Shown here one piece after another: positions 25,474 through 35,036 of a stretch of DNA of 64,000 nucleotides. Location: NCBI GenBank assembly GCA_023144005.1, contig JAGLGN010000005.1, positions 62,001-126,000 on the forward strand. The letters run 5' to 3'. A model generated the notes under the pieces. It did not search any database and was not told the DNA's origin. It saw only the letters and a program-made list of their open reading frames with translations. The first letter of the stretch is position 1, and every line of letters begins with the position of its first letter. Origin of the DNA: a bacterium (GTDB taxonomy: Bacteria; AUK180). Position numbers and translations under genes: made by a program.

Positions 25474-26375
25474 TGAAAAAAATAACGGTCATTTCCTTGG
25501 TTATTGCTATTGCATTTGCTATGATTTTCATGCTCATTACGGGAGCAAAGGACATGAAACTGCAGATACGCTCCACCTTTATTCCCCAACTCTCGATCTC
25601 CTATTTAAAAACCCTGAACGGGTCGCAATTCTACGGCCAGAAGGATTTCAATATTCAGACCTACGGTGAGATACTCACGAGAGGTACCGTATTGGAAGAT
25701 ATCAATAAGGCCTTGCCCGGGATACAGGCGACCGGCATATCCTATGACCGCAGAGAGGATTCCAAGATACTCGATATCACGATAGTCGTATCGGCGAAGG
25801 ATGTCGAGAACCCGGAATTGGTCGGAGTTGTGATCGAGAATTATTTTGAGATTCTACTGTCAAAAATGAGCGAAAGATCACATCTGATGATCAAAGAGCA
25901 GATGGGAATTCTCATGGCTAAATTAGACGAACTGGAGAAGGGGCTGAAGAGCGATATCGAAAAGGGTACTCATGAAAAATTCGGCCGTTTCTTCAGAAAA
26001 TACAGGGTGAATTACGGCAATGCGCCCATACCCGGGGATGTGATGCTGCATGGTCAGGGATATTCCGCTTCTACCCTCATACTTGATCAACTTAAAACCA
26101 TCGACCCCGGCAAAGGCCCTGCATTTGATACGGAATTAACGGATTATATCAAGAGATTGAACCGATACAATCAATCCTTCTCGGACGCGATGAGATTGGA
26201 GAGTATAGAGAATGAGATCGCATTTTTATCCATAGCGAAGATCTCGCCCTTGTATCATATCGGGTCACATAAGATCACCGGATCGTGGAAAAGGATATTA
26301 ATTAAGGCATTTGCTGTCTTTCTCGCCCTGTTTCTGATAATTTTTACAATACTCTATGTCGCAAAAAAAGATTGA
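25473..26375 (+). CDS. Wzz-like chain-length/co-polymerase membrane protein (tentative)
   Basis: The 300-residue protein has one membrane helix at each end (about residues 4-22 and 272-294) and a long, charged, partly coiled-coil middle that would lie in the periplasm. This is the layout of Wzz-type polysaccharide co-polymerases, and the gene stands between the initiating transferase and the O-antigen polymerase/ligase. I see no clear Wzz signature (no PxxPxxP motif before the second helix), so the assignment rests on topology and context. It overlaps the preceding stop by one base and the next gene by 20 bp. Confidence 0.7.
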   Translation: MKKITVISLVIAIAFAMIFMLITGAKDMKLQIRSTFIPQLSISYLKTLNGSQFYGQKDFNIQTYGEILTRGTVLEDINKALPGIQATGISYDRREDSKILDITIVVSAKDVENPELVGVVIENYFEILLSKMSERSHLMIKEQMGILMAKLDELEKGLKSDIEKGTHEKFGRFFRKYRVNYGNAPIPGDVMLHGQGYSASTLILDQLKTIDPGKGPAFDTELTDYIKRLNRYNQSFSDAMRLESIENEIAFLSIAKISPLYHIGSHKITGSWKRILIKAFAVFLALFLIIFTILYVAKKD

Positions 26376-27636
26376 AGGAGCCCTGCCCTTACTGATATTA
26401 CCACTTCTGATACTGGATGACAGAATATTTCTCCTTGCCTGTATTGCCGTCTTCGTCTATCTAATGATAAGAAATAACAACGCGGTCATGCTGATACCCC
26501 TTCTGCTTATATTTACAGAATCCAATCCAATCGCATTACCCGGGCTAGACCTGACGCTCTCTAAATGGGGCTTTGCCTTCCTGCTTCTGATATATCTAAG
26601 GAAACGGCCGAAATTCTCTTTTTCCCCCGTCTTCATTCCCATCTCTGTTTTTCTGGGCGGATTCCTCTTGTGGACGGCAGTCGCCGCTGACGCGGTGATA
26701 CTGAGATGGACAGTGACCATGACAGCGAATATTCTTTTTTTCTTCCTGGTGTTCCAACTTCTCAAGGATAAGCAGATGCAAAAACAAATAGTCAGAGGAC
26801 TCCTTTTCGCTCTTGTAATTAACGCATCTTTAGGAATATTTCAATTTATCTCTGGTGGACGGACGCTTCTGTATTTCGGCATGAACAATGAGAAAATGTG
26901 TTTTGAACATTGGGGGGATTTCGTTCGGAGTTCCGGATTATTTCAGAACACAAACCTTTTTGTTTCCTTTTTAATACCGCTTTGCCTGATCCTATTCCCC
27001 CTGATAAAGAAAAAACACCGATATCTGTTCATCCCTGTTATATTCGGTGTTCTATTCACCTTTTCGCGCGGGGCTTGGGTAGCGGTGATCGCGGCTTTGA
27101 TGATCTTTCTTCTGCGCAGGGGAAAGAAATATTTCCCTCTGCTGATACCCATTATCCTTCTTATCCTTTTCACGCCATTTGGACAACGGTTCTATAGAAA
27201 AGCTCAGGACCATTCAGTATACTATTCCGATATGGGAAGAAAGGCATCATTTGAGGTGGGCGCGGAATTCATCTCCAGGAATGTTTACACAGGGATCGGG
27301 CCGGGAAAATTCTATACGGAGTTCGCCAGATATGCGCCCGATAATCTTCCTTGGTCCAACTTCTATCCGCACAATGCCTTTATTGCCGCTCTTGGGGAGA
27401 CCGGGATCACAGGGTTCTTCTCCTTACTCGCGATCTTCTATATTCTTCTTGCCGCTCTTGCCAAAGAAAAAAGAAGGCCCGGACTGCATTGGATGATGGG
27501 AAGCATCTTCTCTTTATTCATACTTTCTAATTTCTACGATCTTCATACCGAACCGCAATTCTGGATAATCGTTGCCATTGCCGCGGGAATTCAGCATTTC
27601 GAGCCCGGGAGGAAAATATCCGTTTTTCCATTATAA
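26356..27636 (+). CDS. O-antigen ligase/polymerase (Wzy/WaaL) family membrane protein
   Basis: The 426-residue protein has about eleven hydrophobic segments and the O-antigen ligase family signature: a large periplasmic loop with NTGIGPGKFYTEF-like 'YTGIGPGKFYTEFARYAP' followed by WSNFYPHNAFIAALGETGITG (conserved His and Glu). FTFSRGAWVAV precedes the loop, again typical. It either polymerises repeat units or joins the finished glycan to its acceptor; the two cannot be told apart from sequence alone. The gene starts within the 3' end of the Wzz-like gene. The next gene begins before its stop. Confidence 0.9.
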   Translation: MSQKKIEGALPLLILPLLILDDRIFLLACIAVFVYLMIRNNNAVMLIPLLLIFTESNPIALPGLDLTLSKWGFAFLLLIYLRKRPKFSFSPVFIPISVFLGGFLLWTAVAADAVILRWTVTMTANILFFFLVFQLLKDKQMQKQIVRGLLFALVINASLGIFQFISGGRTLLYFGMNNEKMCFEHWGDFVRSSGLFQNTNLFVSFLIPLCLILFPLIKKKHRYLFIPVIFGVLFTFSRGAWVAVIAALMIFLLRRGKKYFPLLIPIILLILFTPFGQRFYRKAQDHSVYYSDMGRKASFEVGAEFISRNVYTGIGPGKFYTEFARYAPDNLPWSNFYPHNAFIAALGETGITGFFSLLAIFYILLAALAKEKRRPGLHWMMGSIFSLFILSNFYDLHTEPQFWIIVAIAAGIQHFEPGRKISVFPL

Positions 27637-28493
27637 TTCCTTATTTTTCACACTTTGAAGTTCTTTCTGACTATCTTGATACATTGCAGGAGCAGTCATT
27701 CTCTGATTTTGAGGTCATAATCGTAAACGATGGAGAAAAGAGCATACCACAAAAAGACAGCAAGCTCTCTCTGACATATCTCAACAATAAACTAAATTCC
27801 GGGTATTCCGCCTCATTGAATAACGGGACTGCGCTTGCCAAGGGAGAATGGCTGATACTTTCCAATACGGATATACTCTTGCAGCGCAATGCCCTGAAGG
27901 ATTTAGACCATTTGATCCGAAACCGGGACAGCCAAATGATACAGCCCCTGCTTATTGACCGCAAAGGCAGTCCCGATCCTTTCAGCGCAAGGGCACTGCC
28001 TCCTTCATGGGGCTTTTTTTACTGGCCCCTCCGTTCTCAAAATTTCAATTTTCCCGCAAAATACCTGCTCAAAGGTACAAGTAGCGGAAGCATTAATTGC
28101 GCAAAAGGGGCATTTCTCGCTATCAAAAAAGACATATTCATAGAACTCGGTGGAATGGATGAGCAATTCTGGATGTTCTGGGAGGATGTGGACCTCAGTA
28201 AACGTTTGACCGCCAAAGGGTACAGCATTTATTTTGCATCCTCACTCAGAATAACTCATTTGGGCTCACAGACCACAAGGCATATTTCCGTGAAAGCCGA
28301 TCTTGGGGAAATTGATTCACGCGCCGCCTACTTTCGCAAACATCACAGAATTCCCGTAATTTTGACAGTATTCTTTGAGCTGAAAGGCGCTATGCTAAGA
28401 TATTTTACCGCCTTGTTCCTCGGAAAACCCTCAGCGAAGAACTATTATCCCGATTACCTTCGAGGCCTGAAGGCCAGGTTATTCAGATGTTGA
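27618..28493 (+). CDS. Family 2 glycosyltransferase
   Basis: The GT-A fold is clear: FSIIIPYFSHFEVL at the very start, FEVIIVNDGEK with the nucleotide-binding Asp, NTDILL (DXD equivalent), and FWMFWEDVDLSKRLTAKG (acceptor region). The first ATG-like start in frame is TTG at 27684, but that would cut away the first conserved strand. In frame upstream, GGGAGG (27607-27612) stands 5 nt before ATC at 27618, giving (I/M)RFSIIIPYF, exactly the family beginning. There is no ATG, GTG or TTG in that segment. I therefore place the start at a non-canonical ATC and mark it as uncertain. It overlaps the ligase gene by 19 bp and the next gene by 7 bp. Confidence 0.88.
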   Translation: MRFSIIIPYFSHFEVLSDYLDTLQEQSFSDFEVIIVNDGEKSIPQKDSKLSLTYLNNKLNSGYSASLNNGTALAKGEWLILSNTDILLQRNALKDLDHLIRNRDSQMIQPLLIDRKGSPDPFSARALPPSWGFFYWPLRSQNFNFPAKYLLKGTSSGSINCAKGAFLAIKKDIFIELGGMDEQFWMFWEDVDLSKRLTAKGYSIYFASSLRITHLGSQTTRHISVKADLGEIDSRAAYFRKHHRIPVILTVFFELKGAMLRYFTALFLGKPSAKNYYPDYLRGLKARLFRC

Positions 28494-29548
28494 TATATGT
28501 TCTCAACCGATACCCGTATTATTCCCAGACATTCATAAGAGATGAAATAGAGTATTTCAAACGCTTAACAAAGACCGTCGTCTTTTCTCTAAATGATTTC
28601 CGGCATCTGCCGGAGATGGTCCCGTCCTCATCCAGAGAACTCTCTGTTCTGCTTAAGCTGGGGATGAGAGCCATCACAGGATCTGTATCCCTGCGTGAAC
28701 TCCTGCTCTCTCTCTACTCCATATTTTTTGGGATCTATCTCTCAAAGAATATAAGCGAAGATGATATTCTGCGGGTTCACCTGCCTAAGTTCAACGGATT
28801 GGCCGCATTGACCGCTATTATGATAAAGAAATCCTCAATGATCCCTGTATTTCATTCCTTTGCTCTATTTACACATAACACTTTTATCAAAGAGATATGT
28901 GAGAAGAGTAAAAGCGTTGAGACCATTTCAAAGTACAATGTGAAGAAGCTCACAATGTTCACAAAAAGGAAGATCGCCCTGAGACGCTGCGGGATCGATA
29001 CGGAAAAAATAGTACCCGTAAAAACGATAAAAAGAGATTATCTTATATTTGTCGGAAGAATGCACCCCACGAAAGGGATCGTACGGCTATTTCGTATGCT
29101 CTCAGACACGGCGATACCCATCAAATTGGTGGGCGGTGGAAATATCAGAAAATATAAAAAGCTAGCGGAGAAATTAAATGTCTCCGCTGAATTTACAGGA
29201 ATATTGCCCCATGAGGATGTACTCAAATTAATTAAGGGGTCCGCCGGATTGATCCTGCCCGCGCAAATTGCTCCCGACGGCGACAGGGACGGGATACCGA
29301 TAGTGTTGATGGAAGCGATGGCAATGGGAATCCCCGTTATTGCAACCGCTCTTTCGGGGATCCCCGAATTGGTGGAAAAGGGTGTTTCCGGATTCCTTTT
29401 TAATACTGTTGAAGAAGGAAGGAAGGTATGCCTGAATGTTTTTAACAACGGTGTGCCGAACAGCATCATATCCAATGCGAGAGAAAGGGTCTTGAGTGAT
29501 TTTCACGCTATGGCTAATTTGAAGAAGAAGGAGAGGGATCTGCTGTGA
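28487..29548 (+). CDS. Family 4-type glycosyltransferase
   Basis: The 353-residue protein has a GT-B fold of the GT4 type: LNRYPYYSQTFIRDE at the N-terminus, the switch to the C-terminal domain at LIFVGRMHPTKG (about residue 185), and the donor-binding EAMAMGIPVIATALSGIPELV with the preceding GDRDGIPIVLME. It would transfer a sugar from a nucleotide donor to the growing lipid-linked oligosaccharide on the cytoplasmic face. The junction with the upstream gene is ATGTTGA, a 7-bp overlap, and the junction with the next gene is a GTGA overlap. Confidence 0.92.
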   Translation: MLIYVLNRYPYYSQTFIRDEIEYFKRLTKTVVFSLNDFRHLPEMVPSSSRELSVLLKLGMRAITGSVSLRELLLSLYSIFFGIYLSKNISEDDILRVHLPKFNGLAALTAIMIKKSSMIPVFHSFALFTHNTFIKEICEKSKSVETISKYNVKKLTMFTKRKIALRRCGIDTEKIVPVKTIKRDYLIFVGRMHPTKGIVRLFRMLSDTAIPIKLVGGGNIRKYKKLAEKLNVSAEFTGILPHEDVLKLIKGSAGLILPAQIAPDGDRDGIPIVLMEAMAMGIPVIATALSGIPELVEKGVSGFLFNTVEEGRKVCLNVFNNGVPNSIISNARERVLSDFHAMANLKKKERDLL

Positions 29549-30567
29549 AAGTACTTTTTATTATTGACTCATTATCCATCGGCGGCGCGGAAAGAGTCGT
29601 TATCAATCTCGCTCAACATTTCAGAAAGAAAGGCGACGAGCCCATTATAATCACATTAAGGCCAGAGAATCACTTCTCCCGGGAATTGGGTGATATTCGT
29701 GTTTATTGCTTGAATAAAAAACACAGGATCGATATTGCCTTCTTTTTTCAACTCAAGAAACTCATAAAGGAACTCGCGCCTGATATCATCAACGCTCACC
29801 TCTTTACCTCCGCATTGTGGACCAGAGCGGCCATCACAGGGATGAAAAATGCGCCGCCGGTCTTCGTTACATATCATAATGTCCTGTGGAATGAAAAATG
29901 GTACACGCCGATCCATAAAGCCGTAAATAAATTTCTTCATAGAAAAACAAGGGAACATATATTCGTTTCCGAGGATGTCCGATCATTTTACCGGAAGGCC
30001 GAAGGGCTGGAAGGAAAAGTAATATATAATGGAATAGATACCGATAAATACTCTTTCACCTCGGATGCGAAGTCCGGGAAAAAATTACTCTTTGTCGGAA
30101 GACTGATCGAGCGAAAAGGGGTGAGAGACCTCTTTGAGATATTCCATCAACTGCCGGAGGAATATTCACTCACCATATGCGGCGTAGGGCCCATGGAAGA
30201 ATTCGTGCGGGACAATACCCGCGGCAGGATCGTTTTTTTCTCAACTCAAGAAACAGCAAGGCTTTATCATGAACATGATATGCTCCTTCTGCCGTCGTAC
30301 TGGGAAGGATTTGCCCTGGTCGTGCTTGAGGCCATTTCTTCCGGGCTGCCGGTAACCGCATATCACGCTCCGGGGCTTATCGACCATCCCCTGAAAGAGT
30401 TCATCTCTTTTGTGGAAGTGGGAGACATTGATGGATTTGTTGAAAATATCCTTCGTTTCGGGTACAATAAAGAACTTGCAGAGAGGGGAAGGGAATTGAT
30501 ATCACGGGATTTTTCGATCGATGCAATGGGAAAGAATTATCGGGAGTTGTTTATATATAGATGTTGA
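29545..30567 (+). CDS. Family 4-type glycosyltransferase
   Basis: The 340-residue GT-B enzyme begins with KVLFIIDSLSIGGAERVVINLA, the classic GT4 glycine-rich N-terminus. It continues with VIYNGIDTDKY, LLFVGRLIERKG, CGVGPMEE and PSYWEGFALVVLEAISSGLPV with the donor-binding Glu. It starts at GTG 29545, in a GTGA overlap with the previous stop, and ends in an ATGTTGA overlap with the next gene. The sugar specificity is not predictable. Confidence 0.93.
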   Translation: MKVLFIIDSLSIGGAERVVINLAQHFRKKGDEPIIITLRPENHFSRELGDIRVYCLNKKHRIDIAFFFQLKKLIKELAPDIINAHLFTSALWTRAAITGMKNAPPVFVTYHNVLWNEKWYTPIHKAVNKFLHRKTREHIFVSEDVRSFYRKAEGLEGKVIYNGIDTDKYSFTSDAKSGKKLLFVGRLIERKGVRDLFEIFHQLPEEYSLTICGVGPMEEFVRDNTRGRIVFFSTQETARLYHEHDMLLLPSYWEGFALVVLEAISSGLPVTAYHAPGLIDHPLKEFISFVEVGDIDGFVENILRFGYNKELAERGRELISRDFSIDAMGKNYRELFIYRC

Positions 30568-31655
30568 CCATACTGTTTTTCGTCTTTCTTTTTCCTGTTT
30601 TTCACCATTTTGGGGGATTCCCGCTCTCTATGCTGATCCTGAACATACTGAAGAGAGAAAAGAACTGGAAAAAGCTTAATTATGTTCCAAGTGTTTCTGT
30701 CATCGTGGTTACAAGAAATGGTGAGGCATCTATCGGTCTGAGAATAGAAAATATTTTAGCATCAGATTATCCTGAGGATAAAATAGAGCTGATCATCATG
30801 TCGGACAACTCCGAAGATAATACCGTTGAGATATTGAAAAAATACCCAAAGGTCAGAAGCTTCCAGTCAGACAAACGGGTCGGCAAAGCGGCATTACTGA
30901 ACAAGGCCGTCAAGACAGCAACGGGAAAGATCCTGATATTCACGGATGACAATACTGAGTTTGACAAAGAGAACATCAGAGAGCTGGTCAAACCTTTTTA
31001 TTACCATGACATCAGCGCAGTATGCGGAAAACTTATTCTGAAGGGCAATAATCACCTTGAGGCGCTCTATTGGAACATGGAATCATTTTACAAATCCGTT
31101 GAAGGCAAGTTCAACTGCGTTATCGGAGCCAACGGCGCGAATTATGCCGTCAGAAGAGAGATCTACGCCCCGCTTCCGGAAGACCGCCTCATCATGGATG
31201 ATTTTATCAATACCATGAATATTCTTTCCCACGCCGGGAACATGGTATATAACAGGGCTGCTTTTGCTTTCGAAGAGCACGGTACTGGGCTGGCGAGGGA
31301 ATTTGAACGAAAAGCCCGAATAGGGCGCGGAAATGCCAATGCATTGCCATATATATGGAAGATGTTGCGGGGAAGTAAAAAGATACTATCGGCGTATTTC
31401 ATGATCTCTCATAAGCTACTGCGCTGGTTTATGCCTCCAATTCTCATTATTCTCTTTATTATCAGCGGACTGTTCTCCATGGAAGAGTTTGATCTGATCA
31501 CACTCTTTTTCCTACTCCAGGCAACTGCTTATATATTTGGAGGTGTCGTTTACTTCATGAAGAAGCCTATATCTATTGTTTTCTGGAGCAGCTTCGCTTT
31601 GTTTTTTGGAATGGTCGTAAATCCGAAAACGAAAGTTCCCTATTGGGATGTGTGA
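30561..31655 (+). CDS. Membrane-bound family 2 glycosyltransferase
   Basis: The 364-residue protein has an N-terminal membrane helix (residues 2-22), a GT2 catalytic domain and two or three C-terminal membrane helices (from about residue 285), as in processive or membrane-anchored GT2 enzymes. Motifs: VSVIVVTRNGEASI, IMSDNSEDNTVEIL, IFTDDNTEFDKE (DXD) and a later 'DDFINTMNIL' with an HGTGLAREFERKARIGRGN segment typical of this group. It is the last gene of the exopolysaccharide operon. Its stop codon abuts the stop of the opposite-strand gene, with no base between them. Confidence 0.92.
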   Translation: MLTILFFVFLFPVFHHFGGFPLSMLILNILKREKNWKKLNYVPSVSVIVVTRNGEASIGLRIENILASDYPEDKIELIIMSDNSEDNTVEILKKYPKVRSFQSDKRVGKAALLNKAVKTATGKILIFTDDNTEFDKENIRELVKPFYYHDISAVCGKLILKGNNHLEALYWNMESFYKSVEGKFNCVIGANGANYAVRREIYAPLPEDRLIMDDFINTMNILSHAGNMVYNRAAFAFEEHGTGLAREFERKARIGRGNANALPYIWKMLRGSKKILSAYFMISHKLLRWFMPPILIILFIISGLFSMEEFDLITLFFLLQATAYIFGGVVYFMKKPISIVFWSSFALFFGMVVNPKTKVPYWDV

Positions 31656-32963
31656 TCATTTCTCTGAAATAGTACTTTTGACCCCTTTTGCGCTGAGCTC
31701 TTCTTTAAGTTGAGTGGCTGGCTTCTTATCTTCAAAATTAAAGGTCATTTTGTATCCGGCAGGTGTTTCAAGAATATTTCCGCCATGTTTTTCCATAAGA
31801 GGCTCGATAACTCCCAATTGATCATCATTCAGGACAGCGGTCTCAACCACAAATTGCTTTTTTGTCATATCTCCGAGAATATCATCCTTATCGGTTGAGA
31901 AAAGATCGTCAAGATCAATATCTTCTTCATCGGTTTCTTTTCCTTTCTCTATTTCTTTTTCTTTTTTAGGAACCTTATCATCACCCGCCGCCGGTTTTTT
32001 GTAAATGAAGAAATAATATGAAGCAGCGGCGACAACGATAACGATGGAAATTATCAATATCGCGGCAAGAGGTGATCTTTTCTTCTTAATTTGATCGATT
32101 TCGTCATATTCCTCTTCTATCTCTTCCTCTAGCTCTTCTTCAAGATCAGCGTCTTCCAATACTTCTTTCTCATATTCTTCGGTGAGGGTAGGCGTAAGTT
32201 CTTGATTCGCCGTCGACAAGCCGTCCTCAATAGCGGAAGGAGGCGGCTCTATCTCTCCCGTCTCTTCCTGTGGAATGGGTTGTGGGGCGGGAGTGTTCTC
32301 CATATGTGCCATTTCATCTTCAAAACTCGAAGCTATCGTATCCTCTTCTTCCTTAGACTCTTCCGGAGGCTCAGGAGGTAGGTCGGATTCCACGGTTGCC
32401 TCATAGAGGTCTTCTTGGCCATCCTCAATGAGAACGCCCCACGAAGAGGTTACACCCTGGGCATCTCCATCAGGGGAGTCTTCCAGGATCGCTGTGGGTT
32501 CATTGCCGGTTTTTGCGACATCCACGGGGTCGGGGTCTTCCTCAGCACCCGCGGGAGCCATCACTTCGGTCTGAGTATCTTCTTCAACATCAAATTCTGT
32601 CTCATAGGGCTTGGTCTCGCCCCCGGCTCCACCATCGCCTTCAGCCCCTTCAATAAGATCATACCATTTGGATTCCGTGGCGACCTTCCCGCCGATCTGA
32701 ACGACGATGCGGATCTCACAGGGGAAATCACCGCCGATGGGAACCTCCAATGGAATAATAAATTCATTCTCTTTATTTGCCCCGATAAATAATTCGAAGT
32801 CCTGCGTTAGAAGGTTCTGCCCATCCTTCTCGCGGAAGATCAGGGAGACGGTGGCGTCCTGGCCCTTTTTATCCTTGTTTTTCAGTGTAACACCCACCTT
32901 ATCCACTTCCAGGACTTCCTGATTGGAATAAATGGGATTAACCTTCAGAACTTCTATCATCAT
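31656..32963 (-). CDS. Acidic bitopic membrane protein with possible C-terminal SPOR-like domain
   Basis: The 435-residue protein has three parts. Residues 1-115 are beta-rich and resemble a CARDB-type Ig-like domain. Residues 116-300 are very acidic (many Glu/Asp, Pro and Thr) and look disordered. A single membrane helix follows (about residues 298-318), with KKKRS just before it. The positive-inside rule puts the N-terminal part in the cytoplasm and the last 115 residues in the periplasm. The final 65 residues (from FVVETAVL to TISEK) have the beta-alpha-beta-beta-alpha-beta pattern of a peptidoglycan-binding SPOR domain, but this is not a firm match. It lies 38 bp after ptsI in the same direction. 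AGAGGT precedes two adjacent ATG codons (32963, 32960). Confidence 0.78.
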   Translation of the reverse strand: MMIEVLKVNPIYSNQEVLEVDKVGVTLKNKDKKGQDATVSLIFREKDGQNLLTQDFELFIGANKENEFIIPLEVPIGGDFPCEIRIVVQIGGKVATESKWYDLIEGAEGDGGAGGETKPYETEFDVEEDTQTEVMAPAGAEEDPDPVDVAKTGNEPTAILEDSPDGDAQGVTSSWGVLIEDGQEDLYEATVESDLPPEPPEESKEEEDTIASSFEDEMAHMENTPAPQPIPQEETGEIEPPPSAIEDGLSTANQELTPTLTEEYEKEVLEDADLEEELEEEIEEEYDEIDQIKKKRSPLAAILIISIVIVVAAASYYFFIYKKPAAGDDKVPKKEKEIEKGKETDEEDIDLDDLFSTDKDDILGDMTKKQFVVETAVLNDDQLGVIEPLMEKHGGNILETPAGYKMTFNFEDKKPATQLKEELSAKGVKSTISEK

Positions 32964-33001
32964 ACCTCTATTTTACATTTTATCAAATTTCAATACACTA
33001 A

Positions 33002-34777
33002 TCAAAAAACAAAGTCTTTTATGGAAGAGAGTTCGTCCTTGAACGAATTGACAATGTATTCCCTTACATCAAGGGAAGACTCTAATTCCAGGATCAATGG
33101 AAGATGGTCAGCTATATTCTTCAATTCCATCGATGAGATCAATTTTTTGATCACCGGGATCTTCCAGGGCACCATGGAGAATATCCGCATGCCCAGGATC
33201 AGAAGAACGATGAACTCGATTGGGTTCGATGCCATTTCCCCGCAGACAGAGACCTCGACATCTTTGTTTTCAACATTGTCTGCAAGAAGCTTCAGGATTT
33301 TCAAGACTGACGGTTCTAATCCGGAATACAAATAGCTTACCTTCTCATTTCCCCTGTCCACCGCCAATGTGTACTGTATCAGGTCATTTGTCCCAACAGA
33401 GAAAAAATCAACATATTTGGCCATTTTATCCGCAAGAAGTACCGCGGAAGGGATCTCTATCATAATGCCGAATCTATATTTCTTCAGTTCGAGGCCTTCG
33501 TCAATTAATTCCTTTTCGAGATCTTTCAGAATTTCCTTGATCCTCTTTATCTCATCAATATTTGTGATCATAGGGATCAGAATGGAAAGATTTCCACTGC
33601 AATTCGCCTTCAACGCTGCTTTCAATTGAATGCGAAGCAAGGATTCATTAGCCAGCTGGAAACGTATAGCGCGCCATCCCAGAAATGGATTATCCTCCTT
33701 CCTCAATTCGATCTCATTTATCATTTTGTCGCCGCCGACATCAAATGTTCGAACGGTCACCGGTAAATTCTCATTTGCCGACAGTACCTTTCTATAGTAA
33801 TTGAATTGCTTCTTTTCCGTTGGAAATGCAGCGGACGTATCTACTAAGAACTCGGTTCTGAAAAGTCCGATCCCCTCGGCATTGTATTTTTTCACAAGAG
33901 GAAGTTCTTCCACTATCTCTATATTGGCTTGTATCCCGATCTTGACCCCGTCCTTTGAGATCGGCTTACATTCATTTAATTTGTCAAGGAGTTTAAGGCG
34001 GTGTTGAAAAAGCTTGTACTCCTCCTCGTAGATCTTCCTGATCTTATTGGAGGGAGAGAATATGCAGTACCCGCGGAGGCCGTCTAATATAAGCAGATCA
34101 CTGCTCTTTATCCGATTATGTGCATCCGTTACCATACTGACCGCGGGAATATTCAATGATCTTGCGACGATCGCCGCATGTGATGTATATCCGCTTCGGG
34201 ATATGACAAACCCGAGAACCTTCTCTTTATCAAGTCGGGCCAGATCGGTGAGTGTTAGAAATTCAGCCACTATGATAACCGGATCCAAAAGGCAAAATTC
34301 TTCGCCGGAACCCAGTTCGGCCAAGCCGTCTATTATTAGATGCGCGGCCTCATAGATATCATTTGCGCGCTCTGAAATATACAAATTGCGGATCTTTGAG
34401 AGTTTGATCTTCCAATTATTCGCGGTAACCTTGATGGAATATTCTGCATTTACCTTTTTCAATTTTATATTATCCACTATTTCTCCGATAAAGAGCGGAT
34501 CGGTAAGCAGAGCGGATTGTGCGTCAAATATCTGTAATGTTTCCATATCTAGATTTTCATTGAGATTTTCTTTCATTTCCACGACCTTTTTCTTGGCATT
34601 ATCCAGGGCGTGGTAGAATCTGTCGATCTCGTCTGATATTTCCTCATAATTAAGCTTCCGGGCAAAGTTGTTTTCTTCCGATTTGACCAGTACATATGCT
34701 CTTCCCGTAGATATACCCGGAGATATTGCAAGGCCTTTTATTACTTGCTCTGTTTTCAAGTGCTCATCAATATTCAT
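33002..34777 (-). CDS. ptsI: Phosphoenolpyruvate-protein phosphotransferase, PTS enzyme I
   Basis: Enzyme I takes phosphate from phosphoenolpyruvate and passes it to HPr. The start ATG 34777 (MNIDEHLKTEQVIKG) follows AGAGGAG; an upstream ATG in the longer frame lies inside ptsH. Signatures are GLAISPGISTGRAYV, SRSGYTSHAAIVARSLNIPA with the phospho-histidine, GIGLFRTEFL, the PEP-binding VRTFDVGGDK, FFSVGTNDLIQYTLAVDRGN and VSVCGEMASNP with the active-site cysteine. The length of 591 residues is normal. It starts 1 nt after the ptsH stop and belongs to the long rpoN-hprK-PTS operon. Confidence 0.97.
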   Translation of the reverse strand: MNIDEHLKTEQVIKGLAISPGISTGRAYVLVKSEENNFARKLNYEEISDEIDRFYHALDNAKKKVVEMKENLNENLDMETLQIFDAQSALLTDPLFIGEIVDNIKLKKVNAEYSIKVTANNWKIKLSKIRNLYISERANDIYEAAHLIIDGLAELGSGEEFCLLDPVIIVAEFLTLTDLARLDKEKVLGFVISRSGYTSHAAIVARSLNIPAVSMVTDAHNRIKSSDLLILDGLRGYCIFSPSNKIRKIYEEEYKLFQHRLKLLDKLNECKPISKDGVKIGIQANIEIVEELPLVKKYNAEGIGLFRTEFLVDTSAAFPTEKKQFNYYRKVLSANENLPVTVRTFDVGGDKMINEIELRKEDNPFLGWRAIRFQLANESLLRIQLKAALKANCSGNLSILIPMITNIDEIKRIKEILKDLEKELIDEGLELKKYRFGIMIEIPSAVLLADKMAKYVDFFSVGTNDLIQYTLAVDRGNEKVSYLYSGLEPSVLKILKLLADNVENKDVEVSVCGEMASNPIEFIVLLILGMRIFSMVPWKIPVIKKLISSMELKNIADHLPLILELESSLDVREYIVNSFKDELSSIKDFVF

Positions 34778-34778
34778 T

Positions 34779-35036
34779 CTACTCCTCTTTAGCAAAGAAT
34801 TCTTCCAATTGTTCGAAAAATTTCTCCTCGTCGATCCCGGAAAGACGGATCTTTACCCTGGCGCCGCTTTCGATTCCCAGGGACAGCAATCCCAGAATTG
34901 ACTTCGCGTTGACCTCAATATCATCTTTTACCAGGAGGACCTCGCCTTTAAATACACTGGTCAATTTGACAAATTCGGTGGCTGGCCGAAGATGAAGACC
35001 GTGTTGATTCATTACAGTGAACATTCTTTCATTCAT
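34779..35036 (-). CDS. ptsH: Phosphocarrier protein HPr
   Basis: HPr is the small phosphocarrier between enzyme I and the EIIA domains. The 85-residue product has the active-site histidine in QHGLHLRPATEF and the regulatory serine in NAKSILGLLSLGIESG, the site that HPr kinase phosphorylates. Both residues being present, with hprK about 4.5 kb upstream in the same operon, supports a working carbon-status switch. It starts in an ATGA overlap with the EIID gene. Confidence 0.97.
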   Translation of the reverse strand: MNERMFTVMNQHGLHLRPATEFVKLTSVFKGEVLLVKDDIEVNAKSILGLLSLGIESGARVKIRLSGIDEEKFFEQLEEFFAKEE

